Shown one piece after another: positions 34,915-44,826 of a stretch of DNA of 64,000 nt. Below the pieces are notes generated by a model that did no database searches, was not told the DNA's origin, and saw nothing but the letters and a program-made list of their open reading frames with translations. Location: the NCBI RefSeq assembly GCF_002120225.1, contig NZ_LAPZ01000005.1, forward strand, positions 285,445 through 349,444, written 5' to 3'. The position numbers and the translations under genes are program-made. This stretch comes from Tenacibaculum holothuriorum (lineage in GTDB: Bacteria; Bacteroidota; Bacteroidia; Flavobacteriales; Flavobacteriaceae). Positions within the stretch are counted from its first letter, which is position 1. The number at the start of each line of letters is the position of its first letter.

Positions 34915-37900
34915 ATGAAAAGATTATTAACACTTATATTTTTACTTCCTTTATTTACTTTTTCGCAAAGTAATTCGGTATTATCATCGGGTAATTGGTA
35001 TAAATTTTCGATTGATACAACTGGAATTTTTAAAATTGATGTTTCTTTTTTACAACAATTAGGAATTAACACTAGCTCAATAAATCCCAAAAACATTAAG
35101 ATTTATGGTAATGGAGGACAAATGCTTCCTGAAAGGAATAGTGATTTTAGACATACATCTCTTCAAGAAAATGCAATTTATGTTTCAGGAGAAGGTGATA
35201 ATGTTTTTAATAATGGTGATTATATTTTATTTTATGGTAAAGGCCCACATGATTGGACAGTAAACCCTACCGCTAATGAAGCAAATCATCGTCAAAATAT
35301 TTATTCAGATAAAGCTTATTATTTTTTAACAATAGATACTACTCCTGGTAAAAGAATATCAAGTCAAATTCAACCAACAGGAACTCCAACAAATGTGGTA
35401 ACCGAATACGACGATTATACTTTCTACGAAAAAGAAAATGTAAACTTATTTGCTTTAGGTAGATTATGGTTTGGAGAAGATTTTAGTTTCGAAAACACGC
35501 AAAACTTTACGATTCCTTTTCCGAATGTAGTTAGTGGCTCAAAAGTAAAAATTAGAGTTAGTGCTGTGGCACAATCTACTTTACAATCGACTATGACGGT
35601 TCAAGCAAACGGGCAAAATGTAACCACATTAAATTTACAAGCTGTTTCTGGCTCTACAACCAGTACGTTGGCAACTCAATCTGTTGGAACTGGAGAAATT
35701 AATGCTGCAACTCCTATAAATATTACGTTAACATATAATAATGGCGGGCTTCCTTCAGCAAAAGCTTATCTAGATTATATTGAAGTGATAGGAAAGAAAA
35801 ACTTAATAGCAAACAATACTCAATTTAGTTTTAGAAGTTTTGATGCTGCAAATACTAGCGGAATTATTGAATATCAAATACAAAATAATAATGATATTTT
35901 TCAGGTTTGGAATGTAACCGATTACATAAATCCAAAGAATATAGATAATGCTTCTTCTGGAAATATGTTTACATTTAAAAGTAACGGAGGAAATTTACAA
36001 GAATTCGTAGTCTTAAATTCTTCAAATTATTACACGCCAAAAATTGATGGAAACCCAAAAATTGAAAATCAAAATTTGCACGCATTAAACAATGTCGATT
36101 ATCTAATTATTACAACAAGTGAATTATTTTCTGAAGCAAAACGATTGGCAGATTACCATCAACAAAATTCAAACTTAACCACACAAGTTGTTTTATTACC
36201 TCAAATATATAATGAGTTTTCATCGGGTTCTAAAGATATTACCGGAGTAAGAGACTTTATTAAATATTTATATGATAAACCTTCATCAAGAAAAATATCA
36301 TATGTGTGCTTCTTTGGCGATTCTTCATATGATTTTAAAAATCGATTAAACGGAAACAACAATCTCATCCCAACATTTCATGCCATTGAAAGTTTCAATT
36401 TAACTTCTTCTTTTGTTACTGATGATTATTTTGTAATGATGGATAATAATGATGGGCAAATGCTAAGTAGTGATACTATTGAAATTGCTTCAGGTAGAGT
36501 TCCTGTTTCAACACCACAAGAAGCAAAAAGTGTTGTAGATAAAATTTTAAGTTATTATCACCCTGAATCTTTTGGAGATTGGAGAAATACGGTAACTCTT
36601 GTTGCCGATGACATTGATCAAGATGCAGATAGAACTTTACAAAGCGGGTTAGAAGAAGTTGCAGATAGTATTAAAAAATACAAGCCGTTTTTCAACCTTA
36701 ACAAATTATACGCCGATGCTTTTAGACAAGAAACCTCGTCGGGTGGAGAACGTTATCCACAAGTTACAGAAGCAATTACGAATGCTATTGAAAAAGGAAC
36801 TTTAGTTTTTGATTATTTTGGTCATGGTGGTGAAAATGGTTTATCTGAAGAACGTTTGGTAGAAATACCACAAATAGAAGGTTTAAACAACAACAAAACA
36901 CTACCATTATTTATTACTGTTACGTGTGAGTTTTCTCGTTTCGATAATCCTCTAAGAATTACTGCTGGTGAAAAACTATTCTTAAATGCAAACGGCGGTT
37001 CTACTAGTATGATTACTACCACTCGAGATGTTTTTATTAGTACTGGTGAAAGATTCAACAAAACATTAACAAAATACGTTTTCAATTTCGATAACACCAA
37101 CAGTACAATTGCTCAAAACTTAGTTAAGGCAAAAAATGAAACCGGTAGTATTCAAAAGTTTTTCATTTTTTACTTTGGTGATCCTGCTATGAAATTAGCA
37201 ATTCCTAAGCCTAATATCAACATTACTAAATTGAACGGAAAAGATATTACACAATCTATCGACACATTAAAAGCTTTATCTAAAGTTACTTTCGAAGGTA
37301 TTGTAACTAACGAAAGTAACAACATTCTTAGTAATTTTAATGGTGAACTTTTTGCTACTGTTTTTGACAAACCTATTGACAAACAAACTCTAGACAACGA
37401 CGGATTTGGAGTTGTAAATACATTCGATACTCAAGAAAGTAAGCTATTTAGAGGAAAAGCTTCAGTAACAAACGGAAACTTCAAATTCGATTTTATTGTA
37501 CCTAAAGATATTAAAATTGCCTACGGAAAAGGAAAAGTTAGTTTATATGCCAACAATCAATCTATTGACAAAGGTGGGGCAAATTTCGATATTACCGTTG
37601 GAGGAATTAACACCAATGCACCAGAAGATACAACAGGTCCAGAAATTCAACTTTTTATGAATGATGAATCTTTTGTGGATGGTGGAAACACAAATTCCTC
37701 TCCAAATTTAATTATAAAATTGAGTGACTTAAGTGGAATAAACACTTCTATAACCGCAGTAGATCATGATATAACAGCAATTTTAGACGGAAATCAATCA
37801 GAACCAATTGTTTTAAACGATTACTATGAAACTGAATTAGATGATTTTACCAAAGGAAAAGTAACTTATCAATTAAGAAATTTATCTACAGGACCACATA

Positions 37901-38292
37901 CTCTAAAAATAAAAGCTTGGGATGTTTACAATAATTCATCAGAAGCCACGTTGAACTTTGTGGTTGTTAATGACAGCGGATTAACTTTAAGTAATGTTTT
38001 AAATTATCCTAATCCGTTTGTAAATTACACCGAATTTTGGTTTAACCACAATAAGCCTAATGAACCTTTAGAAGCACAAGTGCAAATTTTTACTGTTTCG
38101 GGTAAATTAGTAAAAACCTTAAATCAAAACGTACAAACAACAGGGGGATTATCACGTTCAATTACTTGGAACGGACTAGACGATTTTGGAAATAAAATTG
38201 GTAAAGGGGTTTACGTTTATAAGCTAAAAGTGAGGTCTACTGTTACGAATTTAGTTAGTGAGAAGTACGAAAAATTAGTAATACTTCAATAA
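34915..38292 (+). CDS. porU: Type IX secretion sortase PorU (C25 peptidase family)
   Basis: The 1125-residue protein has a signal peptide (ending TFSQS), N-terminal beta domains and a gingipain-like C25 caspase fold. The fold includes SYVCFFGDSSYDFKNR, IEIASGRVPVST, the catalytic His in VFDYFGHGGENGL (about 637) and Cys671 in ITVTCEFSRFD. The C-terminal FlgD-Ig-like/CTD region (about 1020-1125) includes LNYPNPFVNYTEFWFNH and GKGVYVYKLKV. PorU cleaves the C-terminal secretion signal of T9SS cargo at the cell surface and attaches anionic lipopolysaccharide in some species. porV follows after 37 bp. Confidence 0.95.
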   Translation: MKRLLTLIFLLPLFTFSQSNSVLSSGNWYKFSIDTTGIFKIDVSFLQQLGINTSSINPKNIKIYGNGGQMLPERNSDFRHTSLQENAIYVSGEGDNVFNNGDYILFYGKGPHDWTVNPTANEANHRQNIYSDKAYYFLTIDTTPGKRISSQIQPTGTPTNVVTEYDDYTFYEKENVNLFALGRLWFGEDFSFENTQNFTIPFPNVVSGSKVKIRVSAVAQSTLQSTMTVQANGQNVTTLNLQAVSGSTTSTLATQSVGTGEINAATPINITLTYNNGGLPSAKAYLDYIEVIGKKNLIANNTQFSFRSFDAANTSGIIEYQIQNNNDIFQVWNVTDYINPKNIDNASSGNMFTFKSNGGNLQEFVVLNSSNYYTPKIDGNPKIENQNLHALNNVDYLIITTSELFSEAKRLADYHQQNSNLTTQVVLLPQIYNEFSSGSKDITGVRDFIKYLYDKPSSRKISYVCFFGDSSYDFKNRLNGNNNLIPTFHAIESFNLTSSFVTDDYFVMMDNNDGQMLSSDTIEIASGRVPVSTPQEAKSVVDKILSYYHPESFGDWRNTVTLVADDIDQDADRTLQSGLEEVADSIKKYKPFFNLNKLYADAFRQETSSGGERYPQVTEAITNAIEKGTLVFDYFGHGGENGLSEERLVEIPQIEGLNNNKTLPLFITVTCEFSRFDNPLRITAGEKLFLNANGGSTSMITTTRDVFISTGERFNKTLTKYVFNFDNTNSTIAQNLVKAKNETGSIQKFFIFYFGDPAMKLAIPKPNINITKLNGKDITQSIDTLKALSKVTFEGIVTNESNNILSNFNGELFATVFDKPIDKQTLDNDGFGVVNTFDTQESKLFRGKASVTNGNFKFDFIVPKDIKIAYGKGKVSLYANNQSIDKGGANFDITVGGINTNAPEDTTGPEIQLFMNDESFVDGGNTNSSPNLIIKLSDLSGINTSITAVDHDITAILDGNQSEPIVLNDYYETELDDFTKGKVTYQLRNLSTGPHTLKIKAWDVYNNSSEATLNFVVVNDSGLTLSNVLNYPNPFVNYTEFWFNHNKPNEPLEAQVQIFTVSGKLVKTLNQNVQTTGGLSRSITWNGLDDFGNKIGKGVYVYKLKVRSTVTNLVSEKYEKLVILQ

Positions 38293-38297
38293 AATTA

Positions 38298-38305
38298 TAT
38301 ATTTG
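38298..38305 (+). promoter_or_regulatory. -7 promoter element of porV
   Basis: TATATTTG is an exact TAnnTTTG match in the 37-bp gap between porU and porV, so porV can probably be transcribed independently as well as from the porU promoter. Confidence 0.5.
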
Positions 38306-38329
38306 CCAAACTATTAATCAACTATTTAA

Positions 38330-39397
38330 ATGAGAAAAATACCCTTTCTATTAGCAATTATAGCTTGTTCAGTATTTAAAGTACAAGCGCAAAGTATAAA
38401 TACTACGGCAATGCCATTCTTATTAATTACTCCAGATGCTCGCGCAGGAGGTATGGGAGACATTGGTGTTGCAACGTCATCAGATGCTTTTTCTATTTTT
38501 CACAACCCAGCAAAAACTGCATTTAATCAAAACCAAATTAGCATAGGACTAAACTATACACCTTGGTTACGTAATTTAACCGATGATATTTTTGTAGGTG
38601 GGGCTTCTTATGTAAACAGATTTAAAGAAAACTCTGCTTGGGGTGTAGATATAAAATATTTTTCATTAGGAACAGTTAACCTTACAAACCCTGATGGAAG
38701 TGCAAATGGTACAGAAAATCCTAACGAACTTGCTATTACTGGTATATACTCTTTAAAATTAAGCGAGCGTTTTTCTATGGGTATTGGTTTAAAATATATT
38801 CACTCTAATTACCAAATTAGAAGTGCTAACTCTAACTTAAGTCCAGTTAACGCATTTGCTGTAGATATTTCAGGTTATTACCAATCTGATGAAGAAAACT
38901 ACGGAAACTTTAACGGACGTTATCGTTTTGGTTTTAACATTGCCAATATTGGCCCAAAAGTAAACTATACAAATGCCGCTAACAACGACAGTTTTATTCC
39001 TACAAATTTAAAACTTGGTGGTGGATTTGACTTCATCTTCGATGATTATAACACTTTAGGACTTAATGTAGAATTCACTAAATTATTAGTATCATCTGAT
39101 AATACTGATGGATGGGTTGAAGGAATTTTTTCTTCTTTCGACAATTTAACTCCTACTTGGGCTTTAGGTGCTGAATATATGTACAACAATGCATTTGCAG
39201 TAAGAGCTGGTTATTTCCACGAAAGTGCAGATAACGGACAACGTCAATACTTTACTATGGGAGCTGGTTTTAAGGCTAGAGCATTCTCTTTAGACTTATC
39301 ATATTTAATCAATTCAGCAGATGTAAACAATCCTCTAGAAAACACTTTACGTTTTTCTTTAGCGTTTGATTTAGGAACTATTTACGAAGATTATTAG
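38330..39397 (+). CDS. porV: Type IX secretion outer-membrane protein PorV (LptO)
   Basis: The 355-residue protein has a signal peptide (about residues 1-20, ending VQAQS) and a FadL-like 14-strand barrel pattern of alternating aromatic strands, beginning MPFLLITPDARAGGMGDIGV and ending NTLRFSLAFDLGTIYED. PorV picks up cargo from the Sov translocon and hands it to PorU in the attachment complex. The order gldJ/porU/porV is conserved across gliding Bacteroidota. A terminator follows at 39443. Confidence 0.95.
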   Translation: MRKIPFLLAIIACSVFKVQAQSINTTAMPFLLITPDARAGGMGDIGVATSSDAFSIFHNPAKTAFNQNQISIGLNYTPWLRNLTDDIFVGGASYVNRFKENSAWGVDIKYFSLGTVNLTNPDGSANGTENPNELAITGIYSLKLSERFSMGIGLKYIHSNYQIRSANSNLSPVNAFAVDISGYYQSDEENYGNFNGRYRFGFNIANIGPKVNYTNAANNDSFIPTNLKLGGGFDFIFDDYNTLGLNVEFTKLLVSSDNTDGWVEGIFSSFDNLTPTWALGAEYMYNNAFAVRAGYFHESADNGQRQYFTMGAGFKARAFSLDLSYLINSADVNNPLENTLRFSLAFDLGTIYEDY

Positions 39398-39442
39398 AAA
39401 GTTCTAATAAATAAAGAATAATTGCTATTTTTGTAGCATATC

Positions 39443-39470
39443 AAAAGCAGTCTTAACGACTGCTTTTTTT
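39443..39470 (+). terminator. Intrinsic terminator of porU-porV
   Basis: Stem AAAAGCAGTC/GACTGCTTTT (39443-39452 with 39458-39467), loop TTAAC, followed by more T residues. It lies 15 bp before the cdd start codon. Confidence 0.85.
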
Positions 39471-39485
39471 AACCTTTATATTTTT

Positions 39486-39968
39486 ATGGAAAAAATTGAA
39501 GTTAAAAGTTCTGCAGTGGTTTTTGAAAACATTGATCAATTACCAACTGATGACAAAGCGTTAATGGAAAAGGCTATAGAAGCAAGAGCTAAAGCATATG
39601 CTCCTTATTCTAAATTTAATGTTGGTGCCGCTCTATTATTAGAAAATGGTAAAATTATTTTAGGTAATAATCAAGAAAACGCAGCGTATCCTTCTGGGAT
39701 GTGTGCAGAAAGAGTTGCTATTTGGAAAGCAGGGTCTGAATTTCCTGGAGTAAAAATTAAAAAAATAGCAATTACAGCCGCTTCTTCAACTACTAAAGTA
39801 AACAAACCAGTAGGACCATGTGGAGCATGTAGACAAACATTATCAGAATATGAAATTAACCAAAAAGAGCCTATGGAAGTAATCTTTATGGGTGAGGTAG
39901 GAAAAGTGGTAAAAATTGAATCTTTACTACATCTACTCCCTTTCTCTTTCGATAGTTCTTATTTATAA
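39486..39968 (+). CDS. cdd: Cytidine deaminase
   Basis: The 160-residue protein has YAPYSKFNVGAALLLENG, the zinc and proton-shuttle motif GMCAERVAIWKA (Cys and Glu) and the second zinc motif GPCGACRQTL, which define a homotetrameric cytidine deaminase. It converts cytidine and deoxycytidine to uridine forms in salvage. It begins directly after the porV terminator. An exact -7 box (TATTTTTG, 39426-39433) lies before the terminator, so how cdd itself is transcribed is not clear from the sequence. Confidence 0.95.
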   Translation: MEKIEVKSSAVVFENIDQLPTDDKALMEKAIEARAKAYAPYSKFNVGAALLLENGKIILGNNQENAAYPSGMCAERVAIWKAGSEFPGVKIKKIAITAASSTTKVNKPVGPCGACRQTLSEYEINQKEPMEVIFMGEVGKVVKIESLLHLLPFSFDSSYL

Positions 39969-39990
39969 TTTCAAAATAAATAAACTTAAA

Positions 39991-40028
39991 TTTTATCTTT
40001 TTGTGAAAAATTTCACAAAAAGATAAAA
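39991..40028. repeat. Perfect 38-bp AT-rich palindrome (inverted repeat)
   Basis: TTTTATCTTTTTGTGAAA (39991-40008) is followed, after AA, by its exact reverse complement (40011-40028). No T-run follows on either strand outside the arms, so it is not a standard terminator. Related pieces (TTTTCACAATC at 40032, ATCACAAAAGTGAT at 40096-40109) recur in the same gap. Confidence 0.8.
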
Positions 40029-40184
40029 TGATTTTCACAATCAAACACACTTCTTTTTGTTTTTTTCAAAAAAACATCCTTACAAAATTCATTTTATCAC
40101 AAAAGTGATTTCATTTCTTTTTTCTATATAAGATTTTACAATTAAAAACCGTTCTTTTGTTTTTACATTATTAAAAACATCTTT

Positions 40185-41249
40185 ATGATTTCATCGGTAA
40201 TAACAGGAACAGGATCATACATCCCTTCAATTAAAAAGGAAAATTCGCTATTTGAAAATAATCGATTTTTAAATACAGATGGTTCTGCTTTTCAAAACAC
40301 TAATACTGTTATTATTGAAAAGTTCAAAGCTATTACTGGTATTGAAGAACGTAGATATGCAGAAACAAAATACAATGCTTCTGATCTTGGTTATTTTGCA
40401 GCTCAAAAAGCAATTGAAGATGCAGGTATTAATCCAGAAGAATTAGACTACATTATCGTTTCTCATAATTTCGGTGATGTTAAAGACGCTGCAATTCAAA
40501 GTGATATTTTACCCAGTTTAGCCACCAGAGTTAAATACAGACTTGGAATTTCAAATCCTAATTGTGTTGCTTACGATATTCTTTTTGGTTGCCCAGGTTG
40601 GGTAGAAGGTGTTATTCAAGCTCAAGCATTTATTAAAGCTAAAATGGCTAAAAAGTGCTTAGTTATTGGTACCGAAACATTATCGAGAGTCGTTGATAAA
40701 CACGATAGAGATTCTATGATTTATAGTGATGGTGCAGGTGCTTGTATTATTGAAGCTAAAGAAAACAGTGATAGTGCAATTTTAAGTCACGCATCTCAAA
40801 CCTTTGCAAAAGAAGAAGCATATCATTTATTCTTCGGAAATTCTTACGATAAAAATGAAGATCCGAATGTTCGTTATATTAAAATGCACGGACGTAAAAT
40901 TTATGAGTTTGCTTTAACAAATGTACCACAAGCAATGAAAACTGCTCTAGATAAAAGTGGTGTTTCTATTGATGATGTTAAAAAAGTTTTCATTCATCAA
41001 GCAAATGAAAAAATGGACGAGGCTATCATAAAACGTTTTTACAGATTGTATAAAAAGCAAGCTCCAGAAGGTGTAATGCCAATGAGCATCCATAAATTAG
41101 GTAATAGTTCTGTTGCTACTGTACCTACTCTACTCGACTTGGTTTTAAAAGGACAAATTGAAAATCAAGAAGTACAAAAAGGAGATGTAATTATAATGGC
41201 ATCTGTAGGAGCAGGAATGAATATAAATGCAATCGTGTATCGCTACTAA
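40185..41249 (+). CDS. 3-oxoacyl-ACP synthase III (FabH-like) family protein
   Basis: The 354-residue thiolase-fold protein has the condensing-enzyme triad. Cys136 lies in AYDILFGCPGWVEG, the His is in VFIHQANEKM and the Asn is in KLGNSSVATVPTLLDL. N-terminal ITGTGSYIPS is typical of FabH. The cysteine context FGCPGW differs from canonical FabH (AACSGF), and the N-terminal insertion around SLFENNRFLNTDGSAFQNTN is longer than in housekeeping FabH. It may therefore be a specialised starter-unit or aryl-polyene-type enzyme and not the essential fatty-acid initiator. The gene stands alone, preceded by a 216-bp AT-rich gap with inverted repeats, and guaA follows. Confidence 0.85.
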   Translation: MISSVITGTGSYIPSIKKENSLFENNRFLNTDGSAFQNTNTVIIEKFKAITGIEERRYAETKYNASDLGYFAAQKAIEDAGINPEELDYIIVSHNFGDVKDAAIQSDILPSLATRVKYRLGISNPNCVAYDILFGCPGWVEGVIQAQAFIKAKMAKKCLVIGTETLSRVVDKHDRDSMIYSDGAGACIIEAKENSDSAILSHASQTFAKEEAYHLFFGNSYDKNEDPNVRYIKMHGRKIYEFALTNVPQAMKTALDKSGVSIDDVKKVFIHQANEKMDEAIIKRFYRLYKKQAPEGVMPMSIHKLGNSSVATVPTLLDLVLKGQIENQEVQKGDVIIMASVGAGMNINAIVYRY

Positions 41250-41310
41250 AAACTTCAAAAAATCTAAATTTAAATCTTAAAAATCTAATTTGTAAGTACT
41301 ATTTTTGCGC

Positions 41311-42846
41311 ATGCAACAACACAACGTACTTATATTAGATTTTGGCTCGCAATACACGCAACTTATTGCACGCCGAGTAAGAGAATTAAACATTTATTGT
41401 GAAATTCATCCTTACAACAAAATTCCAACAAATTTAAACGATTTTAAAGCTGTAATCTTATCTGGAAGTCCTTCTTCTGTAAGATCAGATGAAGCTCCGC
41501 ATCCAGATTTATTAGAAATTAGAGGTAAAAAACCTTTATTAGCTGTTTGTTATGGTGCTCAATATTTAGCACATTTTTCTGGCGGATTAGTAGCTCCTTC
41601 TAATACCCGTGAATATGGTAGAGCCAACTTATCTTTCATCAAAGAAAATGAAGAATTCTTTAAAGATATTTCAGAAGGAAGTCAAGTTTGGATGAGTCAT
41701 TCAGACACCATAAAAGAACTTCCTACAAATGGAGTATTATTAGCAAGCACTCACGATGTAGAAAATGCTGCTTATAAAATTGAAGGAGAGACTACCTATG
41801 CAATTCAATTTCACCCAGAAGTATATCATTCTACTGATGGTAAACAATTATTAGCTAATTTTTTAGTTAATATAGCAGGAGTAGCTCAAAACTGGACGCC
41901 AGATTCTTTTGTAGATGAAACCGTAAAAAGTTTACGTGAAAAAATTGGTAGCGACAAAGTTGTTTTAGGCTTATCGGGTGGTGTAGATAGTACAGTAGCA
42001 GGAGTTTTATTACACAAAGCTATAGGCAGCAACTTACACTGTATCTTTGTAAACAATGGGCTACTTAGAAAAAATGAGTTTACTGATGTATTGAAACAAT
42101 ACGAAGGAATGGGCTTAAATGTTAAAGGAGTAGATGCTTCGGCACGCTTCTTGAATGAGCTTGCTGGATTAAGCGATCCTGAAGCAAAACGCAAAGCTAT
42201 TGGTAAAGTTTTTATTGATGTTTTTGATGATGAGGCATCTCAAATTGAAGACGCAAAATGGTTAGCTCAAGGAACAATTTATCCAGATGTAATTGAGTCT
42301 GTTTCTGTAAATGGAGGTCCTTCTGCAACCATTAAAAGTCATCATAATGTGGGTGGATTACCTGACTTTATGAAACTTAAAGTAGTTGAACCTTTACGAA
42401 TGATTTTTAAAGATGAAGTTCGTCGTGTAGGTGCTTCTATGGGAATAGATAAGAACTTATTAGGCCGTCATCCTTTTCCAGGACCTGGTTTAGCGATTAG
42501 AATACTGGGAGATGTAACGTCAGAAAAAGTTCGTATTTTGCAAGAAGTAGATGCCGTTTTTATTAATGGTTTAAAAGAAAACGGATTGTACGATAAAGTA
42601 TGGCAAGCAGGTGCAATTTTATTACCAGTAAATTCTGTTGGGGTTATGGGTGATGAAAGAACTTATGAAAAAGTAGTTGCTTTAAGAGCTGTTGAAAGTA
42701 CTGATGGAATGACGGCAGATTGGGTAAATTTACCTTATGAGTTTCTGCAAAAAACATCAAACGAAATTATAAATAAAGTAAAAGGTGTGAATAGAGTTGT
42801 TTATGACATTAGCTCAAAACCACCTGCTACTATTGAATGGGAATAA
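41311..42846 (+). CDS. guaA: GMP synthase (glutamine-hydrolysing)
   Basis: The protein (511 residues from ATG 41311) has a class I amidotransferase domain ([20 protein letters not shown], nucleophile in [16 protein letters not shown], and FHPEVYHS). An ATP-pyrophosphatase domain follows ([19 protein letters not shown], about 220), then the dimerisation domain ([17 protein letters not shown], ending [13 protein letters not shown]). It aminates XMP to GMP. A TTG two codons upstream would also open the frame but overlaps the TATTTTTG box at 41300-41307, so ATG is preferred. No purine riboswitch is apparent upstream. Confidence 0.96.
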   Translation: MQQHNVLILDFGSQYTQLIARRVRELNIYCEIHPYNKIPTNLNDFKAVILSGSPSSVRSDEAPHPDLLEIRGKKPLLAVCYGAQYLAHFSGGLVAPSNTREYGRANLSFIKENEEFFKDISEGSQVWMSHSDTIKELPTNGVLLASTHDVENAAYKIEGETTYAIQFHPEVYHSTDGKQLLANFLVNIAGVAQNWTPDSFVDETVKSLREKIGSDKVVLGLSGGVDSTVAGVLLHKAIGSNLHCIFVNNGLLRKNEFTDVLKQYEGMGLNVKGVDASARFLNELAGLSDPEAKRKAIGKVFIDVFDDEASQIEDAKWLAQGTIYPDVIESVSVNGGPSATIKSHHNVGGLPDFMKLKVVEPLRMIFKDEVRRVGASMGIDKNLLGRHPFPGPGLAIRILGDVTSEKVRILQEVDAVFINGLKENGLYDKVWQAGAILLPVNSVGVMGDERTYEKVVALRAVESTDGMTADWVNLPYEFLQKTSNEIINKVKGVNRVVYDISSKPPATIEWE

Positions 42847-42879
42847 TTATTTTATTAGAATTTAAATAATGAAACCGAC

Positions 42880-42904
42880 ATGTTTAAAATATTTATTTAA
42901 ACAT
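42880..42904. repeat. Short inverted repeat upstream of the LysM lipoprotein gene
   Basis: ATGTTTAAA (42880-42888) and TTTAAACAT (42896-42904) form a 9-bp perfect inverted repeat with a 7-bp spacer, 45 bp before the start codon. There is no T-run, so an operator is as likely as a weak terminator of guaA. Confidence 0.35.
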
Positions 42905-42948
42905 AAGAGGTTACATCTGACAGATAAAAAAACAATTAGGATAAACAG

Positions 42949-44793
42949 ATGAAAAGAATAAAGTTATTAGTATTTCTTTGCGGATTAACATTTGCTGTTT
43001 CTTGTGGTCAGCAAAAAAGATATGTTTCATATAAAGTTAAAGAAGGTGAAACAATAAGCGATATTGCTGAGCGACTTTCAATGCAAGAAGATGATTTACT
43101 TCGATTAAATCCAGATGTTAGTGCTACGCCAAAAGCCAATACAATAATTGTTATTCCTAATCAAAAGATTACAAAAAGTTCGGGTAATACAAACTCTGAA
43201 ACTACTTCAGAAAATTCAGAAGTCGTTGAAAACACCGAAAACCCAACTTCTTCTAATACTTCTGAAGAAGATGACAATAAAACGTACAAAACTGTTATTG
43301 TCGACTACAAAACACACACAGTACAACCTGGTGAAACTGTGTATCGTTTAACAAAAACCTACGATATTTCTAAAGAAGAGCTTTTGAATTTAAATCCTGA
43401 ATTTCCAGATTTAAGATTCAACAAACTTTCTGTAGGTCAAGTTTTAAAAGTAGATAAAACAGAAAAAGAAATTAGTCTTAACAAAGAAGATATTCTAAAA
43501 CAATTTGTAACTCACGAGGTAAAAAGTAAAGAAACTATTTTTAGTTTAACTCGTTTTTACAATATTACTAAAGAAGATTTAATAAAACTGAATCCAGAGT
43601 ATCCAGGTATTGTAAATAATGAACTTCAAATTGGTCAATTAATAAAAATTAGACCTTTAAATACCAATGAAGAGCCTTCGGAAGAAAGTAATGCGGCTAT
43701 TTATGAAGATATCATTGATATTGACAAACCTCTAAATATTGCTTTGTTACTTCCTTTTAGAGCTTCAGAATATGATAGTATTTCTAGCAAAGATATTTTC
43801 AAGAAGAATAGACTTGCTAATATGGTAACCGATTTTTATATGGGTGCTGCTATTGCTATTGATTCAATCAAAGAACAAGGAATTGACGTAAATGTAAATG
43901 TTTACGATACGGGTAAAAAAGGAGCTAACCTTCAAAACATTGTAAACAACAACGATTTAGACGATATGGGTGCTATTATTGGTCCTTTTTATTCTGATGT
44001 TGCGATTACTTTATCTAAAGAAGTAAATGCTCCAATAATATTCCCTCACTATTCTAGCAAGCAAAAAAGTTTTTCTTCTTCTAAATTAGTTAAATCAACT
44101 CCTGACAAAGAAGCTTATATTTCATTTTTAACTGAATATTTAAAAGATAATTTTAACGGAGAAACAATTTTTGTTGTTGACGATGGAACTTCAAAAAGTA
44201 AAGGGTATGCTTCTAAAATTTCATCTTCTTTAAAGAGACACGATTCTATTCAAAAAGTAGTATCAATTACTCCAAAAGATGGATATATTAAAAAAGAGCG
44301 TTTTACAGATTTAATGAAACCTGACAGCAAATCTTGGGTTATTTTAACTTCTGATAATAATGTTGCTGTGGCAAATGCTTTAAATAGTATGATTGGTTTA
44401 CCAGAAGGTGCTACTGCTAGAGTTTTTTCTATTGAAAAGAATAAAGCATTTGATAAAATTGATAATTATAAATTAGCTAATATTAACTTCACTTACGTTA
44501 CCAATACATATAGTGATAATGAAGAATCGTTTGTAAGAAACTTTAATAAAAAGTACTTAGAAAGGAACAACGCTCTACCGTCTGATTATTCTGTTAGAGG
44601 TTTTGACATAACGTATGATGTGTTAATACGATTAGCTTCTGGAAAAGATTTAAAAGATACTTTTAAAGAAGGAGTGTCTTTTAGATTAGAAAACAAATTT
44701 GATTATCGTAAAAAGCTTTTCGGAACTTATAATAACCAAGGTTTGTATATTGTTAAGTTCAATCCTGATTTAAGTTTAGAAAGATTAAAATAA
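42949..44793 (+). CDS. LysM-repeat lipoprotein with a periplasmic-binding-protein-like domain
   Basis: The signal peptide ends FAVSC (lipid Cys19). Three LysM domains follow, at about residues 25-70 (YKVKEGETISDIAERLSMQE), about 122-170 (HTVQPGETVYRLTKTYDISK) and about 185-232 (HEVKSKETIFSLTRFYNITK). They are separated by a Ser/Thr/Glu-rich linker. The C-terminal 370 residues (from NIALLLPFRASEYDS) are a Peripla_BP_6/LpoA-like fold without an obvious transporter partner. LysM domains bind peptidoglycan, so the protein probably links outer membrane and cell wall or regulates a peptidoglycan enzyme. It ends at a strong terminator shared with rfbB. Confidence 0.88.
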   Translation: MKRIKLLVFLCGLTFAVSCGQQKRYVSYKVKEGETISDIAERLSMQEDDLLRLNPDVSATPKANTIIVIPNQKITKSSGNTNSETTSENSEVVENTENPTSSNTSEEDDNKTYKTVIVDYKTHTVQPGETVYRLTKTYDISKEELLNLNPEFPDLRFNKLSVGQVLKVDKTEKEISLNKEDILKQFVTHEVKSKETIFSLTRFYNITKEDLIKLNPEYPGIVNNELQIGQLIKIRPLNTNEEPSEESNAAIYEDIIDIDKPLNIALLLPFRASEYDSISSKDIFKKNRLANMVTDFYMGAAIAIDSIKEQGIDVNVNVYDTGKKGANLQNIVNNNDLDDMGAIIGPFYSDVAITLSKEVNAPIIFPHYSSKQKSFSSSKLVKSTPDKEAYISFLTEYLKDNFNGETIFVVDDGTSKSKGYASKISSSLKRHDSIQKVVSITPKDGYIKKERFTDLMKPDSKSWVILTSDNNVAVANALNSMIGLPEGATARVFSIEKNKAFDKIDNYKLANINFTYVTNTYSDNEESFVRNFNKKYLERNNALPSDYSVRGFDITYDVLIRLASGKDLKDTFKEGVSFRLENKFDYRKKLFGTYNNQGLYIVKFNPDLSLERLK

Positions 44794-44826
44794 AAAAATC
44801 CGATGTTTAAAACATCGGATTTTTTT
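44793..44826. terminator. Bidirectional terminator between the LysM lipoprotein and rfbB
   Basis: AAAAAATCCGATGT/ACATCGGATTTTTT is a long stem with TTAAA loop, with A and T runs suitable for both strands. Confidence 0.85.

Noticed and set aside
43148..43351. Open frame of 67 codons inside the LysM lipoprotein gene
   Set aside because: It is an out-of-frame reading of the low-complexity Ser/Thr/Glu linker, composed of Lys/Leu repeats with no independent signals.
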